A stretch of 64,000 nt of DNA from Rufibacter immobilis. Lineage in GTDB: Bacteria > Bacteroidota > Bacteroidia > Cytophagales > Hymenobacteraceae. Below the pieces are notes generated by a model, which was not told the DNA's origin, did not search any database, and saw nothing but the letters and a program-made list of their open reading frames with translations. The position numbers and the translations under genes are program-made. Below are positions 1 through 6,937 of the stretch, piece by piece; positions within the stretch are counted from its first letter, which is position 1; each line of letters starts with the position of its first letter. Location of the stretch: NCBI RefSeq assembly GCF_003721565.1, contig NZ_RJJE01000009.1:372001-436000 (forward strand). Direction: 5' to 3'.

Positions 1-765
1 TTTATGGTACACGCCGCCGTCCTGCGGGTCCTGCATGGTGAGCATCCAGCGGAGGTTCCACAGCACCTCGTCCAGGAGATCGGGCACCTGGTTTCCGCTT
101 TCCGGAATGTTCAGAGACTGCTTCTGGAAGTACTCCGGAAAATCCTCATACCCCGACAGCAAAGTACCCATGGTGATGCCGCTGTTCACAATGTACTTGT
201 TATAATCTCCGGCATCATACCAACCCCGGGGCGAGGAAATCACGGAGCCGGCGGGCCGCTGGGGCGAGGCCGCCGACGGGTGGATGAGCACCTGCGTGTC
301 TGGGTGCCCGGCGGGCCGGGGCCACTGGCCTGCATACTGCTGGGGCAGTTCTGAAAACGTACGCTGGTAGTAAAACCCTTTGATGGAAGCCGCCGCCACC
401 GCCTCATGCACCTTGGGTTTCACCTCAAATGTGTACGAGGTTCCCTTGCCGGGTATTTCCAGCACAAAGGTTCCAGTTTGCCGCAGTGAACTGAAATCAG
501 CGACCCGCGTCGGTTTTTTGGAGAACTCGGCCGGTTTCATGGGAGCGAGTTTGCCGCTGAAAACGGTTTTCTTCCCGTCTGCGGTCTTCACGTGAAACAC
601 GGTCTCCTTCAGCTCGCCCACCACTACCGCCACTTTGGGGGCCGCCGGGTAAAAGCCCACTTGGTTTAACCTGATTTCCTCTGAAGGGGCCTGTGCCATT
701 GCCGCTCGCCCCGTACCTCCTAACAGAAGGCCCAGCAGCAGCGGACGCCAAAATTTCTTGCGCAT
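1..765 (-). CDS. GH9 endoglucanase / xyloglucanase, N-terminal 255 residues (runs off left edge)
   Basis: Partial gene: the start codon is the ATG at 765 and the frame stays open to base 1. It begins with a signal peptide (MRKKFWRPLLLGLLLGG, cleavage near AMAQA), then an Ig-like CelD_N domain starting EEIRLNQVGFYP, then the start of the GH9 (alpha/alpha)6 barrel with its hallmark YDAGDYNKY, which carries the catalytic base Asp, and LRWMLTMQDPQDGGVYHK. The catalytic Glu lies outside the window. GH9 enzymes are inverting endo-beta-1,4-glucanases; next to GH74 the likely substrate is xyloglucan (inference). The ATG directly abuts the TAA stop of the GH74 gene, so the two are probably translated together. 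It is the last visible gene of the locus. Confidence 0.9.
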   Translation of the reverse strand, partial: MRKKFWRPLLLGLLLGGTGRAAMAQAPSEEIRLNQVGFYPAAPKVAVVVGELKETVFHVKTADGKKTVFSGKLAPMKPAEFSKKPTRVADFSSLRQTGTFVLEIPGKGTSYTFEVKPKVHEAVAAASIKGFYYQRTFSELPQQYAGQWPRPAGHPDTQVLIHPSAASPQRPAGSVISSPRGWYDAGDYNKYIVNSGITMGTLLSGYEDFPEYFQKQSLNIPESGNQVPDLLDEVLWNLRWMLTMQDPQDGGVYHK

Positions 766-3222
766 TTATTGTTTTATGATTTTAACCGTTCTCTCTTTGT
801 CTTTCCACTGAGTTTTGAGCAAGTACAAACCTACCGGAAGCTTACCCCCTACCTCACTGGTACCGGTGCTGGTGCCCGCCTCCAGCAATACCCCCGCCAC
901 GTTTCTGATCTCATACCGGAACGGGTGCGCTGCCTGCACTTTTATACTCTTTTGAAATGGATTGGGCCAATACCGTAACGCTATCCGTTCTTCTTCAGAT
1001 GCACTGTTGACAATGCCACTGCTGTTCCCGTAGATGATTCCGCGCCCAGCCGTAGCCAGGTAGACGCGCCCGTACACCCGCGGGTCACCGGTGATGTCAT
1101 TGATGCCGCCAAAGTGGTGTTGGTCATCGTTGAGACGGACCCAGGTGGTGCCTTCATCGTCTGAGCGGAAGAAGCCCAGCAAGTTATCTACTTTCCCAAC
1201 CAGATAGACTGCCGGATAGGTCTTGCCCTCCTTCGGCTTCCCGAACCCTACTTTAGTGGCCTCCTGCACATGGGCAAGACGGGTAAAAGAGGCTCCTGAG
1301 TTAGTGGACCGGTACAAGCCGTTGGTGGTATGGGTAAGCCAGAGGTCGCCTTCCTTGCCGTACGCCGGTACAGCATTGGCGGCCCACATTTGCCAGCTGG
1401 CCAGCGCAGGCAGATTGGAAGCCCCGGTGGTGAACGAAGCACCGCCGTCTGTACTTACCAACACCCTCCCGGCCTCAGCATCATATACATAGAATTTCTG
1501 CGGATTAACTCTATCTGCCATGGGTTTGAGTCCTGCTCTGGAGACACCGGCGGAGGCTGTCCAGGTAGTGCCCCGGTTGCGGGAATAATACACAGATACC
1601 GCATTGTTTCCCGGAGCCCACACCAAGGTACTGCCGTCGGCGGAAACTGCCACCACGCCGCCGCCCGTAGTGCCCGCCGGGAAACTCCCGAAGGAGGTCC
1701 AGGTAGTGCCGCCGTCTCTGGAGTAGGCACCATATTTCCCCTCGGCGCCGTAGTGGACGCGCGCCATGAATTCGGGTTGGTTGGGGGCGTAGTCAATCCA
1801 GGTGTTGGTGCCGAAGCGGGGAGTCAATCGGCCCGTAGCCGGAGATGCGTCCAGGTTATCGTGCCGGAAACCGTCTATATCCCCGATGGCGCTGACCAGA
1901 GACGCCCCGCTTGGCGGACTGATGAGCTTGAGCGGCACGGTTTCCTCCAAGCCTTTGTTTTGGAACGCCCAGGCGACGGGTTGGTTCTGGTCTGCTGCCT
2001 GTAGGTTGGTAGTATGGAAAACTCCGTAGCCGGTGATAAACCAAGCCTGGTTCGCGTCCAGAGGGTTGATCTCCACATCTCCTATCCAGTGCGGGTTGGA
2101 CGCCTGGGCGTAGGGCGCGGTGGCATGGTCACGGGTTCCGGGACCCAGCACAGCGCGCCAGGTGGCACCGCCGTCGGTACTGTGGTAGATTTCATCATTG
2201 GGCCACCAGCGGTTTAAGGTGGAAACGAGCAGGGTGTTGGGGTTTTGGGCATCCAGGCTCAATCCGGCGAAGCCGCCTTGCCCGGCGGGCAGCGTCAGTT
2301 GGGTCCAGGCGCCGGTGGCGGGGTTGAATTTGCGCACGGCTCCGCCGGTTACGCCGTTGGGGCCGGGGCCGTTGGCGTACGTGACAAAGAGCGTTCCATC
2401 TGCCGCCAGTTGGGCATGGTGCGGCATGTACTCTGTGTTCTGGTTGGGCAGGGCTTCCCAGGTGGTGCCGCCGTTGGTAGTGCGGTACAGGTTGGCGCTG
2501 CCGGTTCTGAGCACGCTCACGTAGATGGTGGGTGTGGCCGTGCCAGCAGTGCCGCTGCTTTTATCCAGAAGCACAAACCCGATGCCCCCGCTGCCTACCG
2601 CGGTGCTACCGACCGGAAAAGTGTTCACCTTGCTCCAGCCAGCGCCCGCATCTGTGCTGCGCCACAGGCCATCAGTAGAGGTTCCCAGGTACAGCAGGCT
2701 ACCCAAATTAGGGTCTACCTGCAACCGCTCACCGGTGGACCGTCCGTCTTCGTTTCCGCCCAGGCGGATGGGCAGGTTAGTGCGCCGCCAGGTTTTGCCC
2801 CGGTCTCCCGAAGCCAGCACCGCGCCCATGCCCGCCCAGGACTGGGAATACAAGCCCGTGGCCAGGTAAAGTTTATCTGCATTGGTTGGGTCCAGCGCCA
2901 GACTTAGGACACCCATCTGGTTTTCATCTTGGCGGGTGAGGTGGTCCAGCAGCGGAACCCAGGTGGCGGCGGCGGCATCCCAGCGGAAGGCTCCGCCTAC
3001 ATCGGTACGGGCGTAGAGCAGGTTCCTTTCAGAGGGATGGTACACCAAGCCCGTCACAAAACCGCCTCCGTTGATCTGCACGTTCTTCCAGGTATAGGTT
3101 TCCTGCGCCTGCGCCATACTCTGGGCATTATTCAGGAGCACCAGCAGCAAGACCACCAGAACCCGGCGCAGGCGCTTGGCAAAGAAAGCTGGGGCAAACG
3201 TCATCGGGGAAAGTGGGTGCAT
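766..3222 (-). CDS. GH74 xyloglucan-specific endoglucanase with type IX secretion tail
   Basis: 818 aa. Signal peptide at residues 14-40; the body is a tandem seven-bladed propeller rich in Asp-box turns (STDGG, TTNGG, SRDGG). GH74 hallmarks are visible: the N-terminal GGGFVTGLVYHP...LLYARTDVGGAFRWD, with D74 as one expected catalytic Asp, and GDIDGFRHD at 447-455, which matches the second catalytic Asp region. The last ~75 residues (YWPNPF ... GLYLLKTQWKDKERTVKIIKQ) are a Por/type IX sorting domain, so the enzyme should be exported across the outer membrane and act outside the cell. It would cut the beta-1,4-glucan backbone of xyloglucan. M7 is an alternative start. An intergenic stretch with three 38-bp repeats separates it from GH95. 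Confidence 0.93.
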   Translation of the reverse strand: MHPLSPMTFAPAFFAKRLRRVLVVLLLVLLNNAQSMAQAQETYTWKNVQINGGGFVTGLVYHPSERNLLYARTDVGGAFRWDAAAATWVPLLDHLTRQDENQMGVLSLALDPTNADKLYLATGLYSQSWAGMGAVLASGDRGKTWRRTNLPIRLGGNEDGRSTGERLQVDPNLGSLLYLGTSTDGLWRSTDAGAGWSKVNTFPVGSTAVGSGGIGFVLLDKSSGTAGTATPTIYVSVLRTGSANLYRTTNGGTTWEALPNQNTEYMPHHAQLAADGTLFVTYANGPGPNGVTGGAVRKFNPATGAWTQLTLPAGQGGFAGLSLDAQNPNTLLVSTLNRWWPNDEIYHSTDGGATWRAVLGPGTRDHATAPYAQASNPHWIGDVEINPLDANQAWFITGYGVFHTTNLQAADQNQPVAWAFQNKGLEETVPLKLISPPSGASLVSAIGDIDGFRHDNLDASPATGRLTPRFGTNTWIDYAPNQPEFMARVHYGAEGKYGAYSRDGGTTWTSFGSFPAGTTGGGVVAVSADGSTLVWAPGNNAVSVYYSRNRGTTWTASAGVSRAGLKPMADRVNPQKFYVYDAEAGRVLVSTDGGASFTTGASNLPALASWQMWAANAVPAYGKEGDLWLTHTTNGLYRSTNSGASFTRLAHVQEATKVGFGKPKEGKTYPAVYLVGKVDNLLGFFRSDDEGTTWVRLNDDQHHFGGINDITGDPRVYGRVYLATAGRGIIYGNSSGIVNSASEEERIALRYWPNPFQKSIKVQAAHPFRYEIRNVAGVLLEAGTSTGTSEVGGKLPVGLYLLKTQWKDKERTVKIIKQ

Positions 3223-3252
3223 GAGTCTGGCGTGGGCTGTGAACTGAAAGTG

Positions 3253-3290
3253 CGTTTAGCGGCTCTTTTTCCAAAAAGAGCCGCTAAACA
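3253..3290. repeat. 38-bp palindromic repeat, copy 1
   Basis: Arms CGTTTAGCGGCTC and GAGCCGCTAAACA pair around a T-run/CC/A-run centre. It lies 30 bp upstream of the GH74 start. Confidence 0.85.
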
Positions 3291-3416
3291 GAATTGTACT
3301 ACCTATAACCTAGTGGTAAAGATAAAGACAGCACCCAAGCCGCGGGGGTATCAAATGTTTCCAATCACGGTGCTAAATGTTACCTGCACCGTTGAAAGCA
3401 GAATAAACCAGAAAGG

Positions 3417-3454
3417 CGTTTAGGGGCCGTTTTCGGAAAAAGAGCCGCTAAACG
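3417..3454. repeat. 38-bp palindromic repeat, copy 2 (extended stem)
   Basis: Core arms CGTTTAGGGGC and GCCGCTAAACG. The stem continues 5 bp into unique flank (AAAGG before, CCTTT after). Confidence 0.85.
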
Positions 3455-3526
3455 CCTTTTCCGCTGCGGAAAGCACAGTTGGCGCAACCCAGCATTTCCT
3501 TCGGTGGATTTAGGCGGCAGTTTTCT

Positions 3527-3563
3527 GGTTTAAGGCAAATTCCTGAAAAAGAGCTCCTAAACG
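3527..3563. repeat. 38-bp repeat, copy 3 (variant II, degenerate left arm)
   Basis: The right half GAAAAAGAGCTCCTAAACG is kept while the left half has drifted to GGTTTAAGGCAAATT. This asymmetric form recurs at 41515, 44097 and elsewhere. It ends 37 bp downstream of the GH95 stop. Confidence 0.7.
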
Positions 3564-3599
3564 GAACGCTGCCTCCCTGATCTATACAAGCCGGGAAGA

Positions 3600-6005
3600 T
3601 CATAGATTCGCCCTGAACACCAGACGCACTTCCTTGCCCGCGGGTAAGTTCACTTTCTGCCCGGCTGTTTTTCCGCCGGAAACGAGGGACATACCTTTGG
3701 GTGCCTGCACCATGATCTCCTGCTTCTGGCTGGCTTTCAGCACGGCGGTCACTTCGTCTTTGCTCCAGGCCAGATTCTCCACCGTTACCCCGCCCCGCAG
3801 AAGCAGCCCCGAGATGCTGCCGGTTTCCCAGGCTTGGGGTTTGGCGGGCAGCAGTTTCACCAGATCCGGCTCAGAGTAGACCAAGGCGCGCATGATCACG
3901 GAAGGGTAACCGCCGCTGAGGTCCAGGTTGAACAGATTGCCCGGGTTGTGGTAGGTGGCCAGGCCGTTGGTCCAGTAGTAGCGGGCCAGCCAGTCTATGA
4001 GTTGGGCGGTGGTGGCGGCGTCTTCCAGGTTAGCGGTCACAAACGCCATCTGCGCCAACCCAAACACCATCTCGCCCCCGTTCTCGCGGTAGCGGAACTT
4101 CATTTTCTCCTCTATCACCTTGCGGGCCCCGGCCAGCAACTGTGGGTTGTTTTTAAAATCAGGGTCTAGCTGGTCATAGAGGCTGTAGAGGTGCGAGACG
4201 TGGCGGTGCTGGTGGTTGTTCTGGAGGCCGGGCCAGAGCCATTCCTTCAGCGCACCAGCCTCGTCCAGCTCATAGGGGGGCATTTTGGAGAGCATCTGCC
4301 GCCATTTCCGCACCTGTGCTTTGTCTGTGCTCAGTTCCTGCGCCGCCGCCACGCAGTTGCGCAGCAGTTGTTTGGCCAGCATCACATCCATGGTGGCGTT
4401 GATGCTGGCCTGCGAGGTTGAGTTGGCCGGGTTGTTCTCCGGCGAGTACGACGGATTGAACACGTATTTCCCGTCTTGGCCTTGGGTGAGGAAATCTTCA
4501 TAGAACAGCGCGGCCTCTTTCATAAACGGATAAGCGCGCTCCCGCAGGAACTTCCGGTCACGGGTGTGGAGCCAGTAGTCATGGTAGAAACTGGCCGTCC
4601 AGCCGGCGCCGCCGGTCCAGAGGCTCAGGCACCAGACGGGGTCAAAGTGGTTGTCCCAGCCGTGGCTGCTGGTATGCGACGGCACATGGATGCCCCGCGT
4701 CCCGAACATCTTCCGGGCGTTGTCTCTGTAAAACGGCAACCGCTTGTCATGGTAATCAAAGTAGGCGAGCATCAGCTCCGGGGTGCGGCTGGTGAGCAAC
4801 GCCGAGATGGCGACTTCCACGTTTCCGTCATGGGTGAAATCTGCCGACCACGGCGGAGTCCAGGTGCCGCCCCAGATGCCCTGCAAATTAGGCGGATTAA
4901 TGCCCGTGGCCGAGATGATGTGGTAGCGGGCGGCATCAAACTGCGTCTGGATAATGGCCGGAGATACTTTGCCGTGCTGCGCCACCTGGTTCATGGTCTC
5001 GCTGAACAGAGGTTCCCGCGTTCCGTTATCGCCCAGGTCCAGCTGCACGCGGTTGAACAGCTCACCGTGCACCCGGCGGTGCCGAGCCACCAGGGCTGCG
5101 TACTCCGCGGGCAAGCCCGATAAATGCTGTTTGAGCTGCTCCACCTGCGACGTGGCGTAGTCATAACTGGCGTTGATCTTGATAAAAACCAGCACCTCGT
5201 CTGCATTCTGCACCACCATTTCGCTTCCCTGCGCACGCGAGCTGCCGCCCTTCACCTCTACCCGGCCTACGCCCTCATAGCCTTGCAGGCTGCCGGTCCA
5301 GCGCTTTTTGTAGCCGCTCCGGTAGGTGAGCCATTGGCCTTGGGCGGCAATGTCTACGCTTTCTATGGTCTTGTTGATCTGCTCCCACTGCTGCCACTCC
5401 ACCGGCCGCCGCGCGAAGGAAATACGGCCGTTAATCTTGCCGGTGCCTTTCAGGGAAATCACCACGGCGCTGTCGGGGCGGGACACGAAGACGGAGCGGG
5501 TGTAGGTTCCGTGTTGATCGGTCCAGACCACTTTGGCCTCGCCGGTCTCAAAATCTACCGTACGGGCGTATTTCTGCACGTTGCTGGGCTCCAGCCGCAT
5601 TCTTACATCAAAGGCCGGTACGTAAGGATTAGACCACAGATGTCCGCCGTAGCCTTCCTTCAGGCTCTGCTCCACCGGTATCTTGGCGGCTTCTTCGTAC
5701 TTGCCCTGCAAGATTAAAGCGCGTATCTCGGCTAAGCGGCTGGCCTGGTCAATGGGTGGTTTGGGCTCAGTTGCGGGCAGATAGAGCTGGGCCTGGTTCA
5801 GGATGATGGTTTCATCATGCGGGTTGCCCATGACCATGGCGCCCATGGCCCCATTTCCGCTCAGGAGCGCATGTTCCCAGGCCGGAGCCGGCAACCAACT
5901 GGCAAATCCTTTCTTGGGAACCTGAAACGGATCTGCCTGCCCCAGCACCAGAGTAGTTCTGAAAACCAGGGCAAACAGCAGCAAGAGCACGGAACGTGGG
6001 AGCAT
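3600..6005 (-). CDS. GH95-like alpha-L-fucosidase (divergent)
   Basis: 801 aa from the ATG at 6005, chosen because it opens a clean signal peptide (MLPRSVLLLLFALVF); the longer frame would need a TTG start. The GH95 layout is visible: N-terminal beta domain (LSGNGAMGAMVMGN), then an (alpha/alpha)6 barrel with LQGIWGGTWTPPW, YSPENNP (expected general acid Glu) and HRHVSHLY, and a C-terminal beta domain. The usual NINTEMNYW segment reads HDGNVEVAISAL here: the first of the two catalytic Asn of characterised GH95 fucosidases appears to be Asp, the second Asn is kept. In a xyloglucan locus the expected role is removal of terminal L-fucose (or L-galactose) from side chains in the periplasm. No lipobox or type IX tail. 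Confidence 0.8.
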   Translation of the reverse strand: MLPRSVLLLLFALVFRTTLVLGQADPFQVPKKGFASWLPAPAWEHALLSGNGAMGAMVMGNPHDETIILNQAQLYLPATEPKPPIDQASRLAEIRALILQGKYEEAAKIPVEQSLKEGYGGHLWSNPYVPAFDVRMRLEPSNVQKYARTVDFETGEAKVVWTDQHGTYTRSVFVSRPDSAVVISLKGTGKINGRISFARRPVEWQQWEQINKTIESVDIAAQGQWLTYRSGYKKRWTGSLQGYEGVGRVEVKGGSSRAQGSEMVVQNADEVLVFIKINASYDYATSQVEQLKQHLSGLPAEYAALVARHRRVHGELFNRVQLDLGDNGTREPLFSETMNQVAQHGKVSPAIIQTQFDAARYHIISATGINPPNLQGIWGGTWTPPWSADFTHDGNVEVAISALLTSRTPELMLAYFDYHDKRLPFYRDNARKMFGTRGIHVPSHTSSHGWDNHFDPVWCLSLWTGGAGWTASFYHDYWLHTRDRKFLRERAYPFMKEAALFYEDFLTQGQDGKYVFNPSYSPENNPANSTSQASINATMDVMLAKQLLRNCVAAAQELSTDKAQVRKWRQMLSKMPPYELDEAGALKEWLWPGLQNNHQHRHVSHLYSLYDQLDPDFKNNPQLLAGARKVIEEKMKFRYRENGGEMVFGLAQMAFVTANLEDAATTAQLIDWLARYYWTNGLATYHNPGNLFNLDLSGGYPSVIMRALVYSEPDLVKLLPAKPQAWETGSISGLLLRGGVTVENLAWSKDEVTAVLKASQKQEIMVQAPKGMSLVSGGKTAGQKVNLPAGKEVRLVFRANL

Positions 6006-6062
6006 GGACGGAATCAAATAAGGTTCTGCAACAATCGGTAGCCAGCCCAACGGGCTAGCTGG

Positions 6063-6100
6063 CGTTTAGCGCCTGTTTTTGGAAAAAGAGCCCCTAAACG
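6063..6100. repeat. 38-bp palindromic repeat, copy 4, supplies the esterase stop codon
   Basis: Arms CGTTTAGCGCCTG and GAGCCCCTAAACG. Read on the minus strand, its end gives GTT TAG, the last codon and stop of the SGNH esterase at 6094-6099. The rest lies in the spacer before GH95. Confidence 0.88.
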
Positions 6101-6780
6101 GCTTTACTTCTCTTGGCTTTCTTCTTCATCTTCTTGGGCAGCGCTTTCCGTACCTCGGCCGCCAGCAGCGCCGCCCCTTCTTCGTTGGGGTGAATGGCGT
6201 CATAGGTGAGGCTGGCTTTACCCAGGAAAGGCGTGTACAGGTCAATGGTCTGGGCCTTGGTCTGCCGCGCCACCTGCTGCACCGCCGGAATGATCTCGTT
6301 TTTCACGATGCTGCCCGTAATGCCCCACTTGTCTTCAAAGGCCGGGAGCGGCAGGCACACGTACACTTTGGGTTTGGACGGCAGGTTCTGGAAGGAGTTC
6401 ACCAACTCCACGTAGTTGGGCACAAACTCGTCTTTGAATTTCCAGTTCTGGGGTTTGGAATCATTGGTGCCCAGCTTGATGATGACAATATCGGGCTGCC
6501 AGCCCAGAGCATCTTGGTATTGAGCCTCTTTCCAGTACGGGAAGTCGCCTTTCTTGAGCAGCGTGCGGCTGCCTACCCCGTAGTTGCGCACCTCAAAAGA
6601 TTCGCCCAGCAACTGCTGCAAGGCCATGGGATACGTCTGTTTCAGCCGGGTTCCGGCCGTGATGCTGTTGCCCACGCAGGCTACCTTTATCTTGTTTTGG
6701 GCCTGGGCCTGCACCCCGATCAGGAGGCAAACCGCTACCGCAAAAGCCCGGAGGAAGGATGGGGTCATCTGGTTGTTCAT
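6094..6780 (-). CDS. SGNH/GDSL-family esterase, probable xyloglucan acetylesterase
   Basis: 228 aa with a signal peptide (cleavage near VQAQA). All four SGNH blocks are visible: GNSIT with Ser39, NYGVG with Gly, GTND with Asn106, and DAIHPNEEG with Asp194 and His197 completing the triad. This is the small single-domain periplasmic type. In this locus it most plausibly removes acetyl groups from xyloglucan oligosaccharides (inference; the substrate cannot be read from the sequence). The C-terminus is a Lys-rich tail whose last codon and TAG stop come from a palindromic repeat, so the original end of the gene may have been replaced. M5 is an alternative start. Confidence 0.87.
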   Translation of the reverse strand: MNNQMTPSFLRAFAVAVCLLIGVQAQAQNKIKVACVGNSITAGTRLKQTYPMALQQLLGESFEVRNYGVGSRTLLKKGDFPYWKEAQYQDALGWQPDIVIIKLGTNDSKPQNWKFKDEFVPNYVELVNSFQNLPSKPKVYVCLPLPAFEDKWGITGSIVKNEIIPAVQQVARQTKAQTIDLYTPFLGKASLTYDAIHPNEEGAALLAAEVRKALPKKMKKKAKRSKAV

Positions 6781-6796
6781 GGTTTAAATGGTTTCT

Positions 6797-6833
6797 GGTT
6801 CAGGCGTAATTTCGGAAAAAGAGGCGCTAAACA
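6797..6833. repeat. 38-bp repeat, copy 5 (variant II)
   Basis: Right half GGAAAAAGAGGCGCTAAAC is kept; the left half GGTTCAGGCGTAATT is diverged. It lies just upstream of the esterase start. Confidence 0.65.
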
Positions 6834-6886
6834 CAGTTCTATTTTTACTGCATCCGGAGATGGCCGAAGATTTTCTGCTGCCAGAC

Positions 6887-6924
6887 CGTTTAGCGGCTCT
6901 TTTTCCGAAAACTGCCCCTAAACG
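6887..6924. repeat. 38-bp palindromic repeat, copy 6
   Basis: Arms CGTTTAGCGGCTC and ACTGCCCCTAAACG with centre TTTTCCGAAA. It ends 13 bp before the GH2 stop. Confidence 0.85.
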
Positions 6925-6937
6925 CCGCCGCGCCCTT

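Larger units (their letters stand above)
3223..3599. other. Gene-free stretch holding three 38-bp repeat copies
   Basis: The spacer between the GH95 stop and the GH74 start contains three palindrome copies (3253, 3417, 3527) and no open frame with gene character. The GH74 promoter or mRNA processing site, if there is one, must lie here. No clear TAnnTTTG box was recognised. Confidence 0.7.

Noticed and set aside
1248-2907. Long plus-strand frames opposite the GH74 gene
   Set aside because: They are shadows of a gene with clear family motifs on the minus strand.
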